Below are positions 50,861 through 60,057 of a stretch of 64,000 bases of DNA, piece after piece. Both the position numbers and the translations under genes were made by a program. The first letter of the stretch is position 1. Every line of letters begins with the position of its first letter. Source of the stretch: G965233625 sp965233625 (GTDB lineage: Bacteria > Planctomycetota > Planctomycetia > Pirellulales > Pirellulaceae); NCBI GenBank assembly GCA_965233625.1, contig OZ247499.1:5208001-5272000 (forward strand), read 5' to 3'. The notes under the pieces are model-generated. The model had not been told where the DNA came from. It saw nothing but the letters and a program-made list of their open reading frames with translations, and searched no databases.

Positions 50861-51961
50861 ATGAACCGTTTACTTACCGGAACCTGTTTGTTCGCCGCCG
50901 TCGCCGTTTCATCCCTTGCCAGCATCAGCACCGCTGAAGCGGGCGGTGGATTCAACCGCGGTTCACGGCTTTCCCCCTTCCCTTCGATCCGCCTGGGTGG
51001 CCTGCCCGGGAGTTTCACTCCGATTCGCCGCACTTCATCGCGGTCATCAACACGGTCATCGACGCGGAGTTGCGGGACAACACGAGTGCGTGTCACCCCC
51101 GTACATCCTGCACCTGTTCACGTAGCCCCCGTGCACGTGACGCCCGTTCAAGTAGCACCCGTACGTGTCGCACCGGTCGAAGTGGCGCCTGTCGAAGTCA
51201 CTCCGCAGCCCGTCGCTGATCGCGACTTTGAACTGTTGCAGGTCCTGCGGCGCAATCCTAATCTGGCGGCAAAGCACCGCGACCTATGTGTCCGGCTGAA
51301 CACCAAGTTCGCCCGCTTCCTGCCAGCTTCGGAACTCATTCCGCTGCCAGCGGTCGTGGAAGTGCAGCAGACCGTGGCTCCAGCCGCCGCAGTTAAAGAA
51401 AGCGTTGTCGAACCGGCCCCTGCTGTCAGCCCTGCACCGGCAGCAGCCGCACCAGCCGTAACGCCAGCACCGGCTGCCACACCAGCCCCGGCCGTAACCA
51501 CTCCGGCGCCAGCCGCCGCTACACCCGCTCCGGCAACACCTGCTCCCGCAGCGCCGCCAGTCGACTTGCCACCAGGCATCGGCGGAGCGACTCCTGCCGC
51601 GGCGCCGGCGGCTGCACCGGCGGACTTGCCCGGCGGACTGCCAGGCGGATCGGCGGCTGCTGAAATCAGCCCGGAGCTTAAGCCCCTGGTTGGCCTGTGG
51701 CGGTCGGTTTCCACCAAGGCCGATGGCAGCCAGGAGATTACCGAAGTCAACCTCAAGCAGAACGGCGTGGCTGAAGTGACGATTGACTCCACCGTCAACG
51801 GCAAGACCAGCCTGGAAGGCAAAGTCGCCGTGCAGGATGGCAACCTCAACCTGCTGCAAGCCGGTGACAAAAGCGTGACACTCGGCAAAGTGCTGCTCGC
51901 CCAAGCCGATAAAGTTCAACTGCAACGCGGCAACGAAACGCTCACCCTCACCCGTCCGTAA
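50861..51961 (+). CDS. Ala/Pro-rich exported protein
   Basis: 366 residues from ATG at 50861. A signal peptide (1-27, ending A-E-A) is followed by a Ser/Arg-rich segment and a tandem array of short A-P-V-x-V / T-P-V-x-V units around residues 77-117. A short globular part follows (D-F-E-L-L-Q-V-L-R-R-N-P-N-L-A), then an ~110-residue Ala/Pro linker, and a final ~90-residue beta-rich domain beginning P-L-V-G-L-W-R-S-V, which looks lipocalin-like (G-x-W). The linker probably spans the periplasm or exterior. Function unknown. A strong terminator follows. Confidence 0.8.
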   Translation: MNRLLTGTCLFAAVAVSSLASISTAEAGGGFNRGSRLSPFPSIRLGGLPGSFTPIRRTSSRSSTRSSTRSCGTTRVRVTPVHPAPVHVAPVHVTPVQVAPVRVAPVEVAPVEVTPQPVADRDFELLQVLRRNPNLAAKHRDLCVRLNTKFARFLPASELIPLPAVVEVQQTVAPAAAVKESVVEPAPAVSPAPAAAAPAVTPAPAATPAPAVTTPAPAAATPAPATPAPAAPPVDLPPGIGGATPAAAPAAAPADLPGGLPGGSAAAEISPELKPLVGLWRSVSTKADGSQEITEVNLKQNGVAEVTIDSTVNGKTSLEGKVAVQDGNLNLLQAGDKSVTLGKVLLAQADKVQLQRGNETLTLTRP

Positions 51962-51992
51962 CGTACCACCGCAACCGCAGCGTGAACTTTCG

Positions 51993-52026
51993 AGCCTGTC
52001 AGGCGCAAAACCTGGCAGGCTTTTTT
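51993..52026 (+). terminator. Rho-independent terminator
   Basis: An 11-bp stem (AGCCTGTCAGG 51993-52003, CCTGGCAGGCT 52011-52021; one T-G wobble) with loop CGCAAAA, running directly into six T residues. It ends the transcript of the Ala/Pro-rich protein gene 30 bases after its stop. Confidence 0.93.
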
Positions 52027-52091
52027 CCGTTTGAGAAAGCCGTAAAGTATCAGGTGTACGATGCACAGGCGTTTCATCGGGGATTGCATGC

Positions 52092-53000
52092 GTGGAAACC
52101 AGCTTTATCCAGTGGCTCCGCCACACTTTGCCGCCACATCCCCAGTTGCAACTGGGTGTGGGCGACGACGCTGCCGTGCTGCAGATGAAGCCAGGCGCGG
52201 GGTGCGCGATGGCCAGCGATATGCTGTGCGAAGGTTCGCACTTTGACTTTGCAGATTGCACGCCGCAGCAAGCCGGGCGGAAAGCACTTGCCGTCAACCT
52301 CAGCGATATGGCTGCCATGGCCGCCCGCCCCGTCGCGGTGACCGTTTCTCTGGCTTTGCCACGTCGTCACGCCGAGGAATACGCACGCGGTGTGATCGAA
52401 GGCATGCTCCCGCTGGCCGAACAGCATGGCGTTGCCATCGCGGGCGGCGACACCACAACGTGGGACGGACCGTTGGCCATCGACGTGGCCATCATCGGAG
52501 AGGCGCCATCAAACGGCGTCTGGCGCCGCGGCGACGCCCGTGCGGGCGATGCGATTCTGGTGACCGGCGCGCTGGGAGGAAGTCTATCCGGCCGCCACCT
52601 CAGCTTCGAACCGCGCGTGCGCGAGGCGCAATATATCGCGGCGAATTATACGGTGCACGCTGCGGCGGATATCAGCGATGGCCTGTCGCTGGATCTTTCG
52701 AACATTCTCCAGGAAAGCCGCGTCGCGGCCGTGCTCGACCTGGAACAGATCCCCATCAGCGACGCCGCGCACCGGGCAGCGGAAACTTCTTCACGCACCG
52801 CCCTGCAACATGCGCTGGGCGATGGCGAAGATTTTGAACTGCTGCTTACCGTCCCGGCGGAAACGGCCGAAGCCATGCTTCGTGATGATGCGATCGGCGT
52901 GCAGTTAACCGCCATCGGCAAGATCATCGCCGGCCAGGGGCTGTTCCAATCCACCGCCGGCGGCGTGCAGCCTTTAGAACCCAGCGGTTACCGGCACTAA
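52092..53000 (+). CDS. thiL: Thiamine-monophosphate kinase
   Basis: 302 residues from GTG at 52092. ThiL features run in order: G-V-G-D-D-A-A-V-L near residue 22, M-A-S-D-M-L-C-E-G-S-H-F near 41, A-V-N-L-S-D-M-A-A-M-A-A-R-P, I-A-G-G-D-T-T, V-T-G-A-L-G-G-S, D-I-S-D-G-L-S-L-D, and G-D-G-E-D-F-E-L-L. It phosphorylates TMP to thiamine diphosphate with ATP. Slightly short (usual ~320) but with all Mg/ATP-binding Asp residues seen. No other thi genes are nearby. Confidence 0.93.
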   Translation: METSFIQWLRHTLPPHPQLQLGVGDDAAVLQMKPGAGCAMASDMLCEGSHFDFADCTPQQAGRKALAVNLSDMAAMAARPVAVTVSLALPRRHAEEYARGVIEGMLPLAEQHGVAIAGGDTTTWDGPLAIDVAIIGEAPSNGVWRRGDARAGDAILVTGALGGSLSGRHLSFEPRVREAQYIAANYTVHAAADISDGLSLDLSNILQESRVAAVLDLEQIPISDAAHRAAETSSRTALQHALGDGEDFELLLTVPAETAEAMLRDDAIGVQLTAIGKIIAGQGLFQSTAGGVQPLEPSGYRH

Positions 53001-53007
53001 GCACACG

Positions 53008-54900
53008 TTACTGCTTACGCTTCAGCTTGCCGATATCCAGCGCCGCGGATTCCGCCACACGTTCGCCGGGCGGTCCGTTGCCGAAGACCAGGCCCCGCAG
53101 TTCCTGCCTGGACCGTTTGCGGCCGATAAACAAACTGAGCACAACGCCCAGCAGCACGGTTACACCGGCGCCGCAGATTAATGGCCAGACGTGGGATAGG
53201 GTCTGTTGAAACGGCCAGAGAAACCGCAGGGCTTCGTACTGGTTGGCGACCATCATCCAGACGGTGAACGTCATTCCGCCCAGCAGCGCCAGCAACGCTC
53301 CCGCCGCCGTCGCCCGCCGGTAGAACATCCCCAATAGAAACATCGCCAGCAGCGGGCCGCCCAGCGTGTTCACAGCCACGAGCATCACGCTGACGATATC
53401 GCCCGAAGCGGCGATTAGCAGCCCGCCGGCAGTCGCCATCACACCGGCGCCCATCACTACATACCGGCTAAGTGCCAGTTCGTCGGTGTCGTCCAACTGG
53501 TCCACCTGCTTACGCCGTAGCCTCGCCCATAGCGCCCGTCCGGCGCCAAGCCGCTGGTAGTAGTCGGTGATCAGCAACGAGCCAATGGAATGCAAACCAG
53601 AGTCCAGCGAAGACATCGAAGCCGCCAGCAGCACCATCAGCAACAGCCCCGTGGCGCCCATCATCAACCGCTCTGACCAGAACGCCGGCAGCATTTCATC
53701 GCTGGCGCCGGTTCGCAGCACCATCTCGCCACGGGTCAAACCATCGACCGGCGGCCGCCGCATGGCCAGTGCGTTCACGTCTATCTGCCCGTCCACCAGC
53801 ACATCACTTGCCGAGGTGAACGGTTCTTTTGTATTGGGCCGCAGCAGTTTTCCGGCCGCGATCAGTTCATCGACGTTCGCGGTGTTAAGCCCGTCTTCGA
53901 GTGCGTACTCCGCCGGCACGGCGCCGGTGCGCGGATCCTCGCTGGTGGTGTTATCGACATTGGCCACCCAGACCGCCCGCATCGCTTGCGGCTGGTCGTA
54001 GTAATAGGTCATCACCGCGATGCCCGCGTAAACAAGGGCCGGCAGCATCAGCGAAACCGCAACGCAATTCAGCAGCATTGATATCCGCGCGGACGTGAGA
54101 CTTCGCGCCGCAAGAAAGCGCTGCGCGGTGATTTGATCGGCCACATAGAAGGAAAGCATCACCAGGAAGAAATGCGGCAGGCAGCCCCAGACGCTCCAGG
54201 CATCGCCCCACGAAAACGCCGGTTGAACATACTCTGTCCGCCCCAGTTTCTGCGAGACTTCCCACACACGACCGGCGCCGCCGTCCAGCGCCCACCACAC
54301 GCCGCCGATGACCAGAACCAGCCCGGCGGCCATCACAACCGCCTGAACCACATCCGTCCAGACCACCGCCTTCATTCCGCCCAGACACGTATAGGCCGTG
54401 CTGACGGCGCCCAGTAGGACCAGGAAGACCCCGACCGGAACATCCATCCCCGACGCGACCACCAGCACTTTGCAGGGTGCATACAGCACGCAACCAAGCC
54501 ACAACAACCGCCCGGCAACAAAGATCACACCGCCGCAGATGCGGCAGGTAAGATTGAACCGCAGTTCCAGATACTCGTATACGCTGACCAGCTTCAGGCG
54601 GTGAAACAACGGTAAGACCATCCACCACATCACCGGCAGCGTCAGCCACACGCAGACCGGCAGGATCAACAGCCGCAGGCCCTGGTAGTACGCCTGACCA
54701 GGGATCCCCGCATAGCTGACGGCGGACAACAGCGTCGCCATCACCGAAACACCCACCGGCAACCAACCCATCGAACGCCCGGCCAGAAAAAAGTCGCGGG
54801 CGCTGTGCTGCTGACGGCTGAAGTAGAAACCGGCCAGCAGCATCACCAGCAGGTAAAACCCCAACATGCCGTAATCAACAGCGCTCAGCGCAAGTAGCAT
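53008..54900 (-). CDS. Sodium:solute symporter (SSS family)
   Basis: About 630 residues from ATG at 54900; AAGGAG eight bases upstream sets the start over the earlier in-frame codons. About 13-14 hydrophobic segments. SSS features include D-F-F-L-A-G-R-S-M-G-W-L near residue 36, A-T-L-L-S-A-V-S-Y-A-G-I-P-G, G-G-M-K-A-V-V-W-T-D-V-V-Q and A-A-S-M-S-S-L-D-S-G. An unusual ~85-residue polar insertion (N-T-T-S-E-D-P-R-T-G ... N-A-L-A-M-R-R-P-P) sits between transmembrane segments in the middle, probably outside the membrane. Substrate not determinable. Convergent with thiL. Confidence 0.92.
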   Translation of the reverse strand: MLLALSAVDYGMLGFYLLVMLLAGFYFSRQQHSARDFFLAGRSMGWLPVGVSVMATLLSAVSYAGIPGQAYYQGLRLLILPVCVWLTLPVMWWMVLPLFHRLKLVSVYEYLELRFNLTCRICGGVIFVAGRLLWLGCVLYAPCKVLVVASGMDVPVGVFLVLLGAVSTAYTCLGGMKAVVWTDVVQAVVMAAGLVLVIGGVWWALDGGAGRVWEVSQKLGRTEYVQPAFSWGDAWSVWGCLPHFFLVMLSFYVADQITAQRFLAARSLTSARISMLLNCVAVSLMLPALVYAGIAVMTYYYDQPQAMRAVWVANVDNTTSEDPRTGAVPAEYALEDGLNTANVDELIAAGKLLRPNTKEPFTSASDVLVDGQIDVNALAMRRPPVDGLTRGEMVLRTGASDEMLPAFWSERLMMGATGLLLMVLLAASMSSLDSGLHSIGSLLITDYYQRLGAGRALWARLRRKQVDQLDDTDELALSRYVVMGAGVMATAGGLLIAASGDIVSVMLVAVNTLGGPLLAMFLLGMFYRRATAAGALLALLGGMTFTVWMMVANQYEALRFLWPFQQTLSHVWPLICGAGVTVLLGVVLSLFIGRKRSRQELRGLVFGNGPPGERVAESAALDIGKLKRKQ

Positions 54901-55114
54901 CAACGCGGCTCCTTCAAGATGAATGCGATGCAGCATGCAGAAGCTACGCACCTACAAACCGCGACTACGTTCTAATCGCTGCCAGCCTTGGTGTGGAGAC
55001 GGCGCCAGGTGAAATCGTACTGTTCACCTTTCTGACATGAAGAAGCAAACAATAGCAATCTCTTGGGCCGCTGCTTAAGATATGGCTTTTCCACATCCAG
55101 GCTGGCGGACCGTT

Positions 55115-55996
55115 ATGCATCTGAAGATTCTTTCACTTTGTCTGCTGATCGTTGCAGTCGGAAGTCAGTCGTTGAACGCGCAGGCGCCTTATAAATCTGT
55201 GGGCTTTTTGAAGTTGCCGGCGGATATTGAACTGGGCGATGTTTCTGCAGTGGCGGTGGACTCGAAGGATCGCGTGTTCGTGCTGCACCGCGGCGAACCT
55301 CCGTTGCTTGCGTTCGACGCCAAGCTGCAGTTCGTCAAAGGTTTTGGCGCCGGGATGTTCAAAACGCCGCATGGCCTGCGTATTGACCGGGATGACAATC
55401 TGTGGACGACCGATAACGGCAATCACGTGTTGCGAAAGTTCAATGCAGATGGCCGCTTGCTGCTGACCGTCGGTGAGCCAGGCAAACCGGGCAAAGGCGA
55501 CCGCGCCTTCCGCTCGCCCGATGATCTGGTCTTCGACTCTGCCGGCAACATGTATGTGGCCGACGCGGGGAACGGCCGCATCGTTAAGTTTGATCCGCAG
55601 GGAAAAGTTCTGACGCAGTGGGGCAGCAAGGGGAAGAAGCCCGGTCAGTTTGCGACCACGCACGGCCTGGCGATTGATAAGCAGAACCGCATTTACGTTG
55701 CCGACCGCGGTAATAAGCGGGTGCAGGTTTTCGACGCTTCCGGCAAACACCTGGCCGTGTGGGATGGTTTCGGTAATCCGTTCGGCCTGCTGTGCCTGGG
55801 TGACAAACTACTTGTGTCACAGGGCGATATTCACAAACTGTTTCTCCTGGACGAAAAAGGAAAAATCACTGCCAGCTGGGGCAGCCCGGAAACGCTAAAA
55901 TTGCCACACCTGATGGCGGTTAACTCGCAAGGCGTTGTCTTCGTCACCGAAGTGCGTGGCGATCGCGTGCAGATGTTCCAGAAAGCTTCGCCTTAG
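55115..55996 (+). CDS. Exported NHL-repeat beta-propeller protein
   Basis: 293 residues from ATG at 55115; an upstream in-frame ATG at 55082 would put 11 residues before the signal peptide. The signal peptide is L-K-I-L-S-L-C-L-L-I-V-A-V-G-S-Q-S. About six NHL/6-bladed propeller repeats follow: K-T-P-H-G-L-R-I-D-R-D-D-N-L-W, R-S-P-D-D-L-V-F-D-S-A-G-N-M-Y, T-T-H-G-L-A-I-D-K-Q-N-R-I-Y. Some family members are peptidyl-glycine lyases or sensors, but catalytic residues cannot be assigned here. It precedes the DUF4198-like gene by 37 bp. Confidence 0.9.
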   Translation: MHLKILSLCLLIVAVGSQSLNAQAPYKSVGFLKLPADIELGDVSAVAVDSKDRVFVLHRGEPPLLAFDAKLQFVKGFGAGMFKTPHGLRIDRDDNLWTTDNGNHVLRKFNADGRLLLTVGEPGKPGKGDRAFRSPDDLVFDSAGNMYVADAGNGRIVKFDPQGKVLTQWGSKGKKPGQFATTHGLAIDKQNRIYVADRGNKRVQVFDASGKHLAVWDGFGNPFGLLCLGDKLLVSQGDIHKLFLLDEKGKITASWGSPETLKLPHLMAVNSQGVVFVTEVRGDRVQMFQKASP

Positions 55997-56033
55997 TTGT
56001 AACCATTCAAACAGATTCCCATAAGGTAGCCCG

Positions 56034-56768
56034 ATGATGCCTCTGAATTCCCGCCGTAAACTCGCCACGCTCAGCGCGGCTGTGCTGTTGACCATCGCCT
56101 TCCACATCGCCATGCCCGCCGCTGCGGATGCCCACTATATGTGGGTCACGGTGAAGAATCAGGACGGAGGCAGTACGGTCGATCTGGTATTTGAAGAATG
56201 GGTGCTGCCGCGCGACGGCGGGTATCTGGATGCGATCGTCAAACGCTCGGAATCCTGGATACGCAAACCGGGCGAGCAGCCGCAGCCCTTCACGCTGAAA
56301 GAAATCAAGCAGGACGATAAACGCTGGATGCAGGCGGCCGGTCCTGGCAAACGCCCGTTCGCCGTCGAGTCGTATGTGAAGTGGGGTGTTTACCGCTATG
56401 GCGTGACGGACACGCTGCTTCATTATTACGCCAAACACGTCGCCGGCAGTGATAAGAGCCTCTCGGAGCCGGGCAAACTGAAGCTTGATATCAGCCACAC
56501 GGTGGAAGGCGATAAAGCCACGCTGCACGTTACCTGGCAGGGTAAGCCGCTGCCCAAGGCAAAGATCTACGTCCGCGGATCAAAGACCACCCGTTCTCTG
56601 ACGACGGACGACAAAGGCGCCGCCACGCTGGTCCTCGACCGCCCCGCTCTCTACACCTTCCGCACCAAGGTGATCAACAACGACGAGTCCGGCGAATTCG
56701 AAGGCAAAAAGTACGAGGCCGTCCATCACAACACCACGCTGACAGCCCATCTGGCGCCGCAGAAGTGA
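56034..56768 (+). CDS. DUF4198-like exported protein
   Basis: 244 residues from ATG at 56034 (a second ATG follows immediately), with AAGG seven bases upstream. A signal peptide (1-33, ending A-D-A) leads into A-H-Y-M-W-V, the characteristic start of DUF4198/NikM-like proteins whose mature N-terminal His is the metal-site residue in NikM-type nickel transporters. The C-terminal half is a carboxypeptidase-regulatory-like beta domain (G-K-P-L-P-K-A-K-I-Y-V, D-D-K-G-A-A-T-L-V-L). No nickel transporter gene is adjacent. It follows the NHL protein gene and is probably co-transcribed. Confidence 0.8.
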   Translation: MMPLNSRRKLATLSAAVLLTIAFHIAMPAAADAHYMWVTVKNQDGGSTVDLVFEEWVLPRDGGYLDAIVKRSESWIRKPGEQPQPFTLKEIKQDDKRWMQAAGPGKRPFAVESYVKWGVYRYGVTDTLLHYYAKHVAGSDKSLSEPGKLKLDISHTVEGDKATLHVTWQGKPLPKAKIYVRGSKTTRSLTTDDKGAATLVLDRPALYTFRTKVINNDESGEFEGKKYEAVHHNTTLTAHLAPQK

Positions 56769-56779
56769 TGCTGTTCGCC

Positions 56780-57787
56780 TCAAGGATCTGCCGTTAAGCC
56801 AATCAACGGCCAGACGCAGCCTTTTAAGAACGCGGGATGAAACAGGATGAGCAGGGGCAGCAGCACCCAGCCCATTGTCCATATCCAGCCCACCCACCGC
56901 GATGCATTCATCGGTCGCCCGCGTGCGGACAAAAACGCTTCTACCTGCATCGCCACCGCGTGCAATGCGAAGTATAGCAGCGGCAGCCCATAACCGGCCT
57001 GGGCGGGAACGCTGATCGCCAGTTCGTGCAGTAAGCCCGAAAAGAGAAACGCCAGGATCGTGGCGGCACGCACGCCAAGTTTTCCCCGTAACGGGCGAAA
57101 GATGGCCAGGGCTGTCATTTCCGAAAACGCCAGGTTCCACCGCCGGCCCCAGAACTCCGCCAGCGAGGTGGAAACAAACGGCGCCCGGAACAACGCCTGA
57201 CAGTCTGCACCCGCCAATCGCCATCCGCCGGCCAGCAGATTGAACACGCCGAAATGCATCACCAGACTGATGCCCGCCAGCAGCAAAGCGGTTGCCAGCC
57301 ACAACCTCGCTGACGACATCGCTCCAGCGCCCGGCAACCATACCACACACCACGCCATGGCGAACAACAGCACGCCCGCAACCAGGTTGCGTAGCCCACG
57401 CAACAGCAATTCTCCGCTGCGGCTTTTTGTCGTCGAAAAGACTTTCGAAAACGCTTTCGGCCGCATGCCCGGCCAGCCGGTGGCAAACGCGAACCATCGC
57501 AAGGCGCTCAATCGCCCGGCGGGTGCTTGTTGCTGCTCAACCGAAACGACGACTTTCATGGCCAGAAGTAAGGCGGCGATGATGGTCAGCATCCGCACGC
57601 CAGCAGGTTCTGCCGCAGTCAGTCGTTCGATGCCCGCCACGGCGCCGACCACAAGTAGCCAGGCAGCAGTTCGCGCAAGCGGCACGCTACGCAGCCGCGT
57701 GATCAGGAACCCGGTGATCAGTTCGACAAGCAGTAGCAGGCCGGCCCACACCAGAATTTCTGGATGGTTGGGAACGTAGCCAACCAT
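56780..57787 (-). CDS. Wax-synthase-like membrane O-acyltransferase
   Basis: 335 residues from ATG at 57787. About eight hydrophobic segments. Two conserved acyltransferase motifs are seen: S-L-A-E-F-W-G-R-R-W-N near residue 210 and F-S-G-L-L-H-E-L near 245, where the His is the expected catalytic residue of MBOAT/wax-synthase enzymes. Plant-type wax synthases and related bacterial proteins carry the same F-W-G-R-R-W-N. Likely transfers a fatty-acyl or acetyl group to an alcohol at the inner membrane. Its ATG overlaps the TAA of the upstream membrane-protein gene (TAATG), so translation is coupled. Confidence 0.82.
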   Translation of the reverse strand: MVGYVPNHPEILVWAGLLLLVELITGFLITRLRSVPLARTAAWLLVVGAVAGIERLTAAEPAGVRMLTIIAALLLAMKVVVSVEQQQAPAGRLSALRWFAFATGWPGMRPKAFSKVFSTTKSRSGELLLRGLRNLVAGVLLFAMAWCVVWLPGAGAMSSARLWLATALLLAGISLVMHFGVFNLLAGGWRLAGADCQALFRAPFVSTSLAEFWGRRWNLAFSEMTALAIFRPLRGKLGVRAATILAFLFSGLLHELAISVPAQAGYGLPLLYFALHAVAMQVEAFLSARGRPMNASRWVGWIWTMGWVLLPLLILFHPAFLKGCVWPLIGLTADP

Positions 57788-58215
57788 TAGAACAGCGCCC
57801 GCAAGTTGCCAGCCGCCGCCAGACCATAAGCCAACGTCAACGCAATAAAGAGCACCACCAGCGCCGCTTCGCCCGCGACATAGATCCAGCCTTGCGGCGC
57901 CTGCGAACGATCAAAATAGGTGAACTGAATCACGATCCGCGCCGCCCACCACAAAGCGATGAATGCGGTGACCGCTGCCGCCAGCGCGCTGCCATCGACC
58001 AGTGAACCGGGCAGGAAAGCCGTCAGCAGCCCAAAACACAGATTGCTCACGCAGATGTACCCGGCATACGTCCAGAACACCTGACGGGTGAGCGGATTCA
58101 GCTTCGCCGTATCTTCCTGCCACTTGAGAACCCGCGGAATCGCGAGGCTGACAATCGACAATGCAATCTGTGCGATTCCCAGAATCTGAAGCAGCCAAAG
58201 CGGAAGCATAAACAT
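57787..58215 (-). CDS. Four-span membrane protein coupled to the acyltransferase
   Basis: 142 residues from ATG at 58215 (another ATG two codons in). Four hydrophobic segments at about 6-28, 47-68, 77-97 and 115-137. Short loops contain W-Q-E-D-T-A-K-L-N-P and Y-F-D-R-S-Q-A-P-Q-G-W. No recognised domain. Its stop codon overlaps the acyltransferase start by one base, which makes it a likely partner subunit. Function unknown. Confidence 0.8.
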   Translation of the reverse strand: MFMLPLWLLQILGIAQIALSIVSLAIPRVLKWQEDTAKLNPLTRQVFWTYAGYICVSNLCFGLLTAFLPGSLVDGSALAAAVTAFIALWWAARIVIQFTYFDRSQAPQGWIYVAGEAALVVLFIALTLAYGLAAAGNLRALF

Positions 58216-58304
58216 ACGGCGAGCAAGTCAATGAGGTGTGAAAATTGGACGAATATAAAACCGCAAGCCAATCAGTATCGCAACAACCATCCGGCTGCCG
58301 GTTA

Positions 58305-58787
58305 TCAGATTTCCAGGCCGGGAAGGATAGCAGGCTGATCCGACGGCGGCGCGAAGCCAACCGGCGGCGAAGCGGCGATGCGCTGCGCAGATTCAAACGC
58401 GGCTGCGAGGTTCATCGATGCAAAAAGATCTGATTCAGCACGTTCACGCAACAGTTCAGCCGCCCGCGCTGCATGACGCTCGGCGCCGTTGGCATTACCT
58501 TCGCGGCACTTCACCGCCGCTGCGGCCAGCTTGATCAACCCTTTCACCACACGAGCGTCGGCAGTCGTCCGCCCCAGTTCCAGCCAGACATGTTCCCACG
58601 CCTCATGCGCTTCCCAGTAATAGCCGTGCTGGAAAAGCCGCCGCCCCCAGAGCAAGTGTTGCCGCGGCGTCCACGTGTCAGGCAAAGGCGAATCCTGCAT
58701 GTGCCCCTCCGCATCCGAGATAGGATGTGGCGCATATCCAGGGACGTAGGTGTAAGGCGGAAGCGGCGGGAATGCGGTTTCACTCAT
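58305..58787 (-). CDS. DUF309 domain-containing protein
   Basis: About 160 residues. GGGGAG directly abuts ATG at 58796 but has nine-base spacing to ATG at 58787, which is chosen. The DUF309 core is G-Y-Y-W-E-A-H-E-A-W-E-H-V-W-L near residue 62, followed by V-K-G-L-I-K-L-A-A-A-A-V-K. This is a small all-helical family of unknown function. It lies 28 bp after the nucleotidyltransferase-like gene on the same strand. Confidence 0.9.
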   Translation of the reverse strand: MSETAFPPLPPYTYVPGYAPHPISDAEGHMQDSPLPDTWTPRQHLLWGRRLFQHGYYWEAHEAWEHVWLELGRTTADARVVKGLIKLAAAAVKCREGNANGAERHAARAAELLRERAESDLFASMNLAAAFESAQRIAASPPVGFAPPSDQPAILPGLEI

Positions 58788-58815
58788 GCATCGCATCTCC
58801 CCGGAGAGCCTAAGA

Positions 58816-60057
58816 TCAAAGCGAAAGCGGTTCGCCTGCAAGCTGGCGTTCGTGCCGCGTCAGCAGGTACATATCGTGGATGAGCTGCGCGTCGCAGGGG
58901 CGGGCTTCGACATTCCGGCGGCTGAACATGCGCTGCTGCGTGGCGATCATCACTTCGGGCGGCAGTTCCGTCACCTGCCCGAACAGCCGCGCGTAATTGA
59001 CGAAGCTGGGCACGTTTGTCGTGACAAAGCCGTACATCATGCTGCACACGCCGATCACCTTGCCCGTGAAGATGCCGGTGTTGATCGCGCTTTTGGAATA
59101 GTCGCCCATGATGCAGCCGACAAACTGCATGTTGGTGGCCACCTTCTCACCGCGGTACTCCATGTTTACCGTGCCGTAGGTGTTCTTCAGGTCGCTGTTG
59201 CAAGTGCCGGCGCCCAGGTTAATCCAGCTTCCCAGATAGCTGTGGCCCAGAAACCCGTAGTGCTGTTTGTTGGTGTAAGGTTCCACGACAGACGCTTCCA
59301 CTTCGCCGCCGATTTTGGTCGTGTGGCCCAGCGAGACGGCGTCTTTAATGGCCGAATGTTCGATTACGCGGGACTTGCGGCCGATGTGCGCGGGGCCACT
59401 TAAATAGCAGAACGGTCCGATGGCGGCGCCGTCTTCAATCACGACCGGACCATCGCTGGTATCGGTCACGATATGTTCGCCCAGGCTGACGCTGCCCGCG
59501 GTGAAGACGCCATCGGCGATTTCCTGATAGTCGCCGTGCTTGATCCGGTAGTTCAGATTGTCGTTGATGATCTCCAGGTTGTAACGCACGATGTCGTGCG
59601 GATATTCAAACAGCGGCAGTGTGGCTTCGTGCTGGGGAAGCGAAGGCACGCCGGCGTACTGCATAAAATCTTCCAGGTTGTCGTACGAAAGATTCGCAGG
59701 CGGCAGCGGCGCCTCTTCCGGCATCACCGCCGCCACGACCACATCGTGGTGCATCACGCGGCAGGGCGTGCCATCTTTCAGCAGTTGCTGGATCAGCTCG
59801 TAACAGGCCACCGACGGCACCGCACGGGCGTTCACCAGCATGTAACCGGGCTGTTTAATCTCCTTAGTGAACGAAGGCATACCCGCCTTCTGCAACTCCA
59901 CCAGATGCGGCCGCACAATGCCACGGACGGTGGCGCCGGTATCTTCCAGCCATTCGCACAACCTGCGGCCCGCGCAGGAGATTTTGTAAGCAGCCCGCGC
60001 AAAGGTAACCGGGTACAGCTGGGGCGTGTGATGATCTTCAAAAACAACAATCTGCAT
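58816..60057 (-). CDS. Putative sugar nucleotidyltransferase with left-handed beta-helix
   Basis: About 413 residues from ATG at 60057; the frame extends 35 codons further, but this Met opens the family start V-V-F-E-D. The N-terminal ~190 residues are a GlmU-like uridylyltransferase domain but with a shortened active-site region. The rest is hexapeptide-repeat beta-helix (I-E-D-G-A-A-I-G-P-F, H-I-G-R-K-S-R-V-I-E-H-S, I-G-G-E-V) and contains the family hallmark G-A-G-T-C-N-S-D-L-K-N-T-Y-G. Proteins of this type occur in Bacteroidetes and planctomycetes and are likely involved in envelope sugar metabolism; the substrate is unproved. Confidence 0.86.
   Translation of the reverse strand: MQIVVFEDHHTPQLYPVTFARAAYKISCAGRRLCEWLEDTGATVRGIVRPHLVELQKAGMPSFTKEIKQPGYMLVNARAVPSVACYELIQQLLKDGTPCRVMHHDVVVAAVMPEEAPLPPANLSYDNLEDFMQYAGVPSLPQHEATLPLFEYPHDIVRYNLEIINDNLNYRIKHGDYQEIADGVFTAGSVSLGEHIVTDTSDGPVVIEDGAAIGPFCYLSGPAHIGRKSRVIEHSAIKDAVSLGHTTKIGGEVEASVVEPYTNKQHYGFLGHSYLGSWINLGAGTCNSDLKNTYGTVNMEYRGEKVATNMQFVGCIMGDYSKSAINTGIFTGKVIGVCSMMYGFVTTNVPSFVNYARLFGQVTELPPEVMIATQQRMFSRRNVEARPCDAQLIHDMYLLTRHERQLAGEPLSL

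Noticed and set aside
56580..57497. Minus-strand frame (305 codons) overlapping both the DUF4198-like and acyltransferase genes
   Set aside because: It overlaps two well-supported genes in a shifted frame and has no motif.
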